Source: Polytrichum commune (Eukaryota > Streptophyta > Polytrichopsida > Polytrichales > Polytrichaceae). Taken from it: 64,000 nucleotides of DNA. Shown piece by piece: positions 58,723 to 64,000 of the stretch. The stretch is taken from positions 7,938,501-8,002,500 of the forward strand of contig OX485808.1 of the NCBI GenBank assembly GCA_950295325.1. Direction: 5' to 3'. The notes beneath the pieces are model-generated. The model was given only the letters and a program-made list of their open reading frames with translations. It did no database searches and was not told the origin of the DNA. The first letter of the stretch is position 1, and each line of letters opens with the position of its first letter. A program made the translations under genes and the position numbers.

Positions 58723-60951
58723 TGTGAGCCCAAAAGGGTGCCCACATTTAGTCTTAGACCCTTGAAACGTTAGTTGATGCACTTTGAAGTAGCATGTTAC
58801 TTCACAAAAATATAAAAAGAGTGAAATGTTAGTCTTAGAAGTACCATGTTGTAAGAGGCTAGGATGTGAGTTGTTATTATGTTTTTACCTTCGGAAGGAT
58901 TTGAGTGAATGAGGATAGGTAAGGAGAACTTGGATTGAGTAGTTAGTGAGTAGGCTAGTACAAATGGATGGAGACAACCAAAGTGACTCAAGAGGCAAGT
59001 GCATTCGAATTGGGATGAATGGAGGATCACATGGAACGCACAAGTGGACCACCTCATCATGGCCACTTAATGGGGAAGGCCCAAGGAAGAATGCAAGGTG
59101 GAGGATAAGCAAATTCTCAAAGCACCAATCAAATCACGAGTTAAGCATCGTGGTTTGAATTAAGTGGTGAGCGACGATTTGGGAAAGTAAGGGGAGAAAG
59201 TTATGGCGGCGGAAAGCGAAGGAGGCTAAGTTTGGGTTGAAGCATCCCAAGTTTGGTAAAGTGTGGTAGGTAGAAAGCCAAGGCTAGTTAAATGTTCGAA
59301 TTAGGATCCTTGTTGATCATTTGAGGGAGGAAGGCTTAGAAGATAGGATTGGCGCCTACTAAGTAGGAGGAAATCTCAAGGGCTTATCGTGAGCCTTGAG
59401 GGTGCTCACCCCCTCAAGCTTACTATATAATCCCTCATTCTTCCCTCACTCATCCTCTCTTTCCTTTGTGCTCCAAGGCACCCCACGAGTTATAAGTGTG
59501 GGTGTGGGAAGCCATATTGGAGCACATGTGTGTGCTTAGTTTTTAGTTTGAGAGCCAAGGCTTGTTAGCCTTGAAGAGGGTTTGACCTCTTGGTAGAATT
59601 AGTGTTGACGTGAAGGATTTTAAAGTTAATTCATGATTCCAATTTGTGGTACTTAAAGTTCATGTTTTGAATACACGTGGTTGCAAGTTCCATGTTTAAG
59701 AGTTGAGCACTTGATGTTGTGATGAGTGCAAAAATATACTTGTGTGGATTAGTTAGTCTTAGTGAAGTTAGGAAATTCTCTCTCCCTCTCTCTTCTCTAG
59801 GAAGTTGAGCTCTTAGAGCTCGGGAAAAAATGTGGAATTAGGTAGGGGACTTAGTGGGATTAGTGGAATTAGGTAGGTGAATTAGGGGGAGGCCTTGGAG
59901 AAGCTCTCTTTTGTTCATTTTCTGGTTTTGTGGTTGAGGGTGGAGAAGCTTAGTTAGAAGTAGCCGCAGCTAAGGAGTTGGTTTATGAAAGAGCTGGGGT
60001 TATTTAATTAGAAGTAAGGAGCTGGGTTTATGAAGGAGCTGGGTTTATTTAGTTAGAAGTAAGGAGCTGGGTTTATGAAGGAGCTGAGTTTATTTAGTTA
60101 GAAGCAGGGAGCTGGGTTCATGAAGGAGCTGGGTTTATGAAGGAGCTGGGTTTGTTTAGTTAGAAGCTAAGAAGCTGGGTTTATGAAGGAGCTAGGTTTA
60201 TGAAGGAGCTAGGTTTATGTAATTAGAAAGTAAAGAGATGGGTTCATGAAGGAGCTTAGTAGATAGCCTACCTAATTAGCTCATAGACAAGTAGTTAGTT
60301 ACATTATGCTAGTTAGTGTTATGGTGGCTTTCACAAGTAAATGTATTTGAGATTGACTATAGAGAATAGTGTTTTTTTTAACACTTGCATCCTCTTTTTA
60401 AAAATAAACCACGTGCACAACTTAATGGAGAATGTGGAGCACTCTCGCGATGGCAAGACAAAGGAAGCAAAGACCAAAGGTGCGAGGGAGAGATTGACAT
60501 AAGTCACATAAGTATTTCTTAATACTTAAAGGCTTATGTACGGTATGGAGACACCAAGTGAGACCTCTTATAGTAGCGATACGGAATACACAAGTGATAG
60601 TTCAAGTGGTAGTATAGAGTCAACGGCACGGACTCCATTTAGGAGAGGGATATCCTTAAGGGCTTGTGTAGCTAAAGCAGCCGGATGGACGTTAGAAGCA
60701 AACAAAGACAAAATAGCACCCGAACATAAGGAGGTTAAAATAACATAGTTAACTTGTGCATTCTCCACATACGTATTGAAATTGTACATTGAGTTGTTAA
60801 AAGTGAAATTCCAGTTAAATCCAAGACCACTTGAAGGGTGAACATTGCACTATGGACTCATCCAAGTCCAAATCCAATACCGCGGAGGAATGTGAGCCCA
60901 AACCCACTACTCGGACTACGGACGCTTAAGGGTGGGGGGTTTGGCCTCACA
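58723..60951. mobile_element. Solo-LTR-like insertion, 2229 bp
   Basis: Begins TGTGAGCCCAAA and ends TTTGGCCTCACA (TG...CA with short inverted ends), flanked by a 5-bp duplication CACCA (58718-58722 and 60952-60956). Copy 1 shows the uninterrupted sequence at about 30038. A promoter-like TATATAA lies near 59425, and the interior has no gene. A second TGTGAGCCCAAA lies at 60891. These traits fit a solo LTR; an uncharacterised DNA element with 5-bp duplications is the alternative. Confidence 0.65.
59980..60255. repeat. Minisatellite GAAGGAGCTGGGTTTAT inside the insertion
   Basis: About ten units of AAGGAGCTGGGTTTATGAAGG and TTTAGTTAGAAGTAAGGAG type in mixed order. Confidence 0.8.
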
Positions 60952-61530
60952 CACCAGGAACCGGGTCTTTGGGAGGCGAAGGTGGCGAGGGCAAAATCGG
61001 GGGGACCACCACGCTGTCCTCTACACTCCTCGGAGAGGACCGGTAGGGAGCCGCGACGCTATGCTCCGATCCCTGCGGCGACGAGCGAGAGAAGGCGGCG
61101 AGGACTATGTTATGCTATGTCCATCTCAAGCAGAACAAAAATTTTGTGCAAAGATAAGAACAATTGGACCATTGGTGGCAACAAAAACATACAAGCAGAA
61201 CAACATACATTGGGACACGGATGCAAACATATGGGCGCCAAAAATAATAATTTTATTTTTACAAATTTCTATGTACAATTTGATTCGGGGGGGGGGGGCG
61301 TGGTGAACGAGGGCATTCACACTATCCTAATTCTACATCTACAAAATTGGTTGCGCGCCGCCAAGGTCGAGCATAGTCAAGTGCAGCCTACTATGCAGGT
61401 GAGACGAAAGGGATCGCGGGGGGCACGTTGGGGGAGGGGGGGGGCATGTGTAGAGCATGGGGGGCAGGGGGTGTGCATTTCCTCCTAGCAAGGGGGACAC
61501 GACCACGCCAACAAAACAGTGACCCAGGAA

Positions 61531-61943
61531 GTTTGGGTCGGTCAACCCAAACTGGGAGGGCTCGGTATATTACCTCGCCCTGGTCATGTCTCGACGATGT
61601 GGAAGCCTCCACCGTCCCCGCTGCCCCGCCTCTCTCGCCACCGCTTTCTCCGACCACGTTAGGAACCTTCTCCTGCAAACGATCGGCATCAGGCCCTTGT
61701 CCTGAACCAATCTCCGCATGTGCATCATGCATGGGTTCATCGATTTGGTCAGGAGTAGAGGTATCACCAGGCCCTTGCAGGCCTTCAACATCTAGCATGG
61801 CCGTGTCTAGTTGACACCCATGTTGGTCAAGGGAGGACTGCGCTGCAACGGGGTTTGGGTCGCCCGACCCAAACTGTCCTGCATCTGGAGAGGTGCCTTC
61901 GGACACTACAGTGGATGGTGGGTTTGGGTCGATCGACCCAAAC
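61531..61943. repeat. Family A palindromes in copy 2 (intron 3 and exon 3)
   Basis: 61531-61552 (one-sided change, AACCC for GACCC; the counterpart at 30609-30630 is perfect) lies in intron 3 near the donor. 61853-61874 and 61922-61943 are in the coding exon, with centres CC and AT as in copy 1. Confidence 0.9.
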
Positions 61944-63192
61944 ATCCTGGGGTCGTCCGATTGGTGAGGGGCCCTCCACCACTTTGGCCCCCTCACCAAT
62001 CGGCCCCCTTGTATCACTTGTGATATCAAGTCCCCCTCCACTATGGGGGGCCGAAGTGGTGGAGGGCCCAAAGGGGAGGAGGCTCCAGAGACGCGCCAGA
62101 TGTTGGGGTCATCCACTTGCTGGACCGACGCGTACGGAACTTGGTGGGGCCGCATCAAGTGCTGGAAGCTGAAAGACGATTGCGGCACAGGCTGCTGAGG
62201 GATGCTCTGCGTAGGGAAGCCGGGGGGCAAGTGCGGGAAAGAGCTAGAGGGAGCCACCACCAAACCTTGCGCCCACATTCCTTGTATCACTTGTGATATC
62301 AAGTCGGCGTGGGACGGAGGTTGGGCCATCGCCCTCTGACGCTCCTGCTCCAACAGGAGAGCCCTCAGCTCTGCTACCTCGTTCCGCACCGAGGGCTCTT
62401 CCGCGGCAGCCTTCTGCAGACAGACGCGTTGCTCCTCGTCCCTCCGCATCTTCTCGTTCGCCTCATCCACCGTGAGGACTTCGGGTTTCACCCTAACCAT
62501 GCCAGCGAACGCGTTCGGGGAGGGGGGATCCGATCTGAGCCGTTTGGCGAGCTCAATGTCATCCTCATCCTCGCTGCTTATGGCAATGGTCTCCTCCACG
62601 GAGTAGTCGCCATATAGCTTCTTCCCTTTCAACATCCTCGTCTCCCTAAACGTGGCGGTGGTGTCCCTGGAGTACATGTCCTGTGCATCGGCCACCGTCA
62701 GGACGGGCACAAGCTTACTCTGCGGGGTTGCCGCCCGCATCGCCTTCTTCCGTTGAGGGGCTTCAGATTCTTGCGTGAAGCCCATTGCCCCTTCCTCCAC
62801 GTCGCCTTCCTTCTCCGCCTCCTCGTGTTCCTCTTCTTCCTCCTCCTCCTCGACCTCGCCACCTTTTGTGCGGAACGGATTGCCCGGATGCAACCCGACC
62901 AGAGGTTCGGGTACTTGGGTTGTGGCCCTCATGGCCATTTCTTCCGGGTTGATCCGCCTCGCCCTATCAAGAGGGTTTTCACCCCCCTGAACAACCTCGT
63001 CGACGTAGCTACCCGGGATCCAATCGAGGATGTCCATCTTCTTCGCCAGCGATTTTTGCGCCCTGTAAAATGGCAGATCGCCATCCTCTATGTAGGAGTA
63101 TATACTCAGCCCCGACATCTACACAATCCAAGTTATAGGGAAATTAGAATTTGTCAAGGCAGTCACATAAACAAGATCAAGGACAATATGTA

Positions 63193-63251
63193 GTTTGGGT
63201 CGATCGACCCAAACCAAAAAAATAGCCCATTTTGGGTCGATCGACCCAAAC
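63193..63251. repeat. Family A palindromes in intron 2 of copy 2
   Basis: 63193-63214 and 63230-63251, both with centre AT, separated by CAAAAAAATAGCCCA. The flanks outside the pair match copy 1 closely; the spacer does not. Confidence 0.9.
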
Positions 63252-64000
63252 TGCTTACGAGCTATAGAAAGTCACTTACCATGGGAGCATAAACGGGTTT
63301 CAAGCCTCCGAAGACGTTGAAGATGCAGTCCCCTCTCCTCGTCAGCGTCCTCATCATTCTCATGTAAAATTCCATCCGCAGCTCATCTGCAGGATAGTTC
63401 GCGTATTTAGCCTCGTCGTAGAGGCACTTGTTGGCACCCAACCCTTCTGGAACTTAGAAGAGTTTGTCCATCCGGGATATAGGGTGGTTCGGCACCTTCA
63501 GCAACTCCGCTTTGTACATGAAGTCCAAACACAAGACGTTGATGAACTTGGTCTTCTTGTCCCTCAACGTCGTGTAAGCCCCCTCCGCCGGTGCGGCGAT
63601 GTAGTGAGACTTGGAGACTGCATACTCCGACTGCAGTTTTTGGACAAGCTCGTACACTTGCTCCGCCCTCCTATCCTCGACTATCCAAAGCCAGATATCT
63701 ACCTCCATGAACTTAGGGCTTGCATAATCGACAAACTTAGATAGGAAGGGGTCGTAGAAGAAGGTGCTCATCGTGCCCTCAAATGAGCTTCCAGGAATAT
63801 TCCTGAAATCAATCATCCCAAAAGGAAAGCGGTCCTTGCTCCTTATCGCCCTGAATTTTCAAAGGCTCGAAGGTAACAAGGTTGAAGTAAGCGTCCCCCT
63901 CAAACTGGACAATCTTCTTCTCCTTGATGAAGTTCAAGAACGCACGCGCTGTGTGTTCCGGAAGCGCCCGGTTCTTCCCACCTTTCACCATCTTGGCCCG

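Larger units (their letters stand above)
56628..64000. repeat. Segmental duplication, copy 2 (runs off the window)
   Basis: Matches 27911 to beyond 34470 in the same orientation. It keeps the uninterrupted CACTA 2 site, but has its own 2229-bp insertion (58723-60951) and separate small lesions. The two copies are therefore diverging independently about 28.7 kb apart. Confidence 0.9.
58025..64000 (-). pseudogene. ParB-like/methyltransferase-like/FCP1-like fusion gene, copy 2 (broken, 5' end outside)
   Basis: Exon 4 (FCP1-like) from about 61070 to 58025 is split by the LTR-like insertion at 58723-60951 and has an extra T in the GGGTCTTTGGG stretch (about 60965). Exon 3, 63118-61574, is open (515 codons) and shows the state without the CACTA element. 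Exon 2 (63279 upward) has a TAA in place of the Gln that copy 1 keeps (near 63457) and lacks about 31 bp near 63835-63852, shifting the frame, but keeps the Gln-Lys-Leu stretch that is broken in copy 1. Exon 1 is outside the window. The FCP1-like motifs (VLDLNGVLV, NTLMVDDSASKNIL) remain readable. Confidence 0.75.

Overview
The window is nuclear DNA from a repeat-rich eukaryote, most likely a streptophyte (land plant or charophyte alga). The evidence is genes split by GT-AG introns, interstitial TTTAGGG telomere-type repeats, CACTA elements with CACTACTAG-type ends, a DUF4216-like CACTA protein remnant, MULE/SWIM transposase genes and tRNA-derived SINEs. The species cannot be fixed from the sequence. 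No rRNA gene, bona fide tRNA gene or CRISPR array is visible.

Layout. 0-1.7 kb: the 3' part of an unrecognised gene with one frameshift. 3.6-7.8 kb (minus): an intact 11-exon gene, 1078 codons, that reads as a ParB/sulfiredoxin-like domain followed by a circularly permuted (beta-class) amino-methyltransferase-like domain. 8.0-12.8 kb: 31 copies of one 22-bp palindrome in a tandem-like array. 13-18.7 kb: a three-gene unit around a MULE-type transposase with a C-terminal SWIM finger. 20-26.5 kb: a decayed second copy of that unit, broken by a CACTA element. 28-36.6 kb and 56.6-64 kb (end): two copies of one duplicated segment carrying a second ParB/methyltransferase-like family, joined in frame to an FCP1-like HAD phosphatase exon; both copies are broken, in different ways. 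37-56 kb: AT-rich repeats, a CACTA protein remnant, a two-exon seven-span membrane protein gene, a hAT BED-finger fragment, a Tc1-like transposase pseudogene and several foldback repeats.

Two themes recur. First, two divergent gene families combine a ParB-like motif with a methyltransferase SAM-site-like motif, which I do not know as a described plant gene type; both lack a canonical DPPY/NPPY catalytic motif. Second, at least four unrelated families of short palindrome share one architecture (10-bp arm, 2-bp centre, 10-bp arm). They sit in introns, in spacers, in a long array beside the first ParB gene, and inside coding exons. Their arms show paired changes in one family, and in another the spacer between two palindromes differs between otherwise near-identical duplicates. 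These palindromes are the best candidate for an undescribed system here; a link to the ParB/methyltransferase-like proteins is only a hypothesis.

The transposon history is readable: CACTA insertion 1 has a CAG target duplication inside the MULE pseudogene; CACTA insertion 2 has an ATG duplication, and its empty site is preserved in the other segmental copy; a 2.2-kb solo-LTR-like insertion with a CACCA duplication is in the second copy only.
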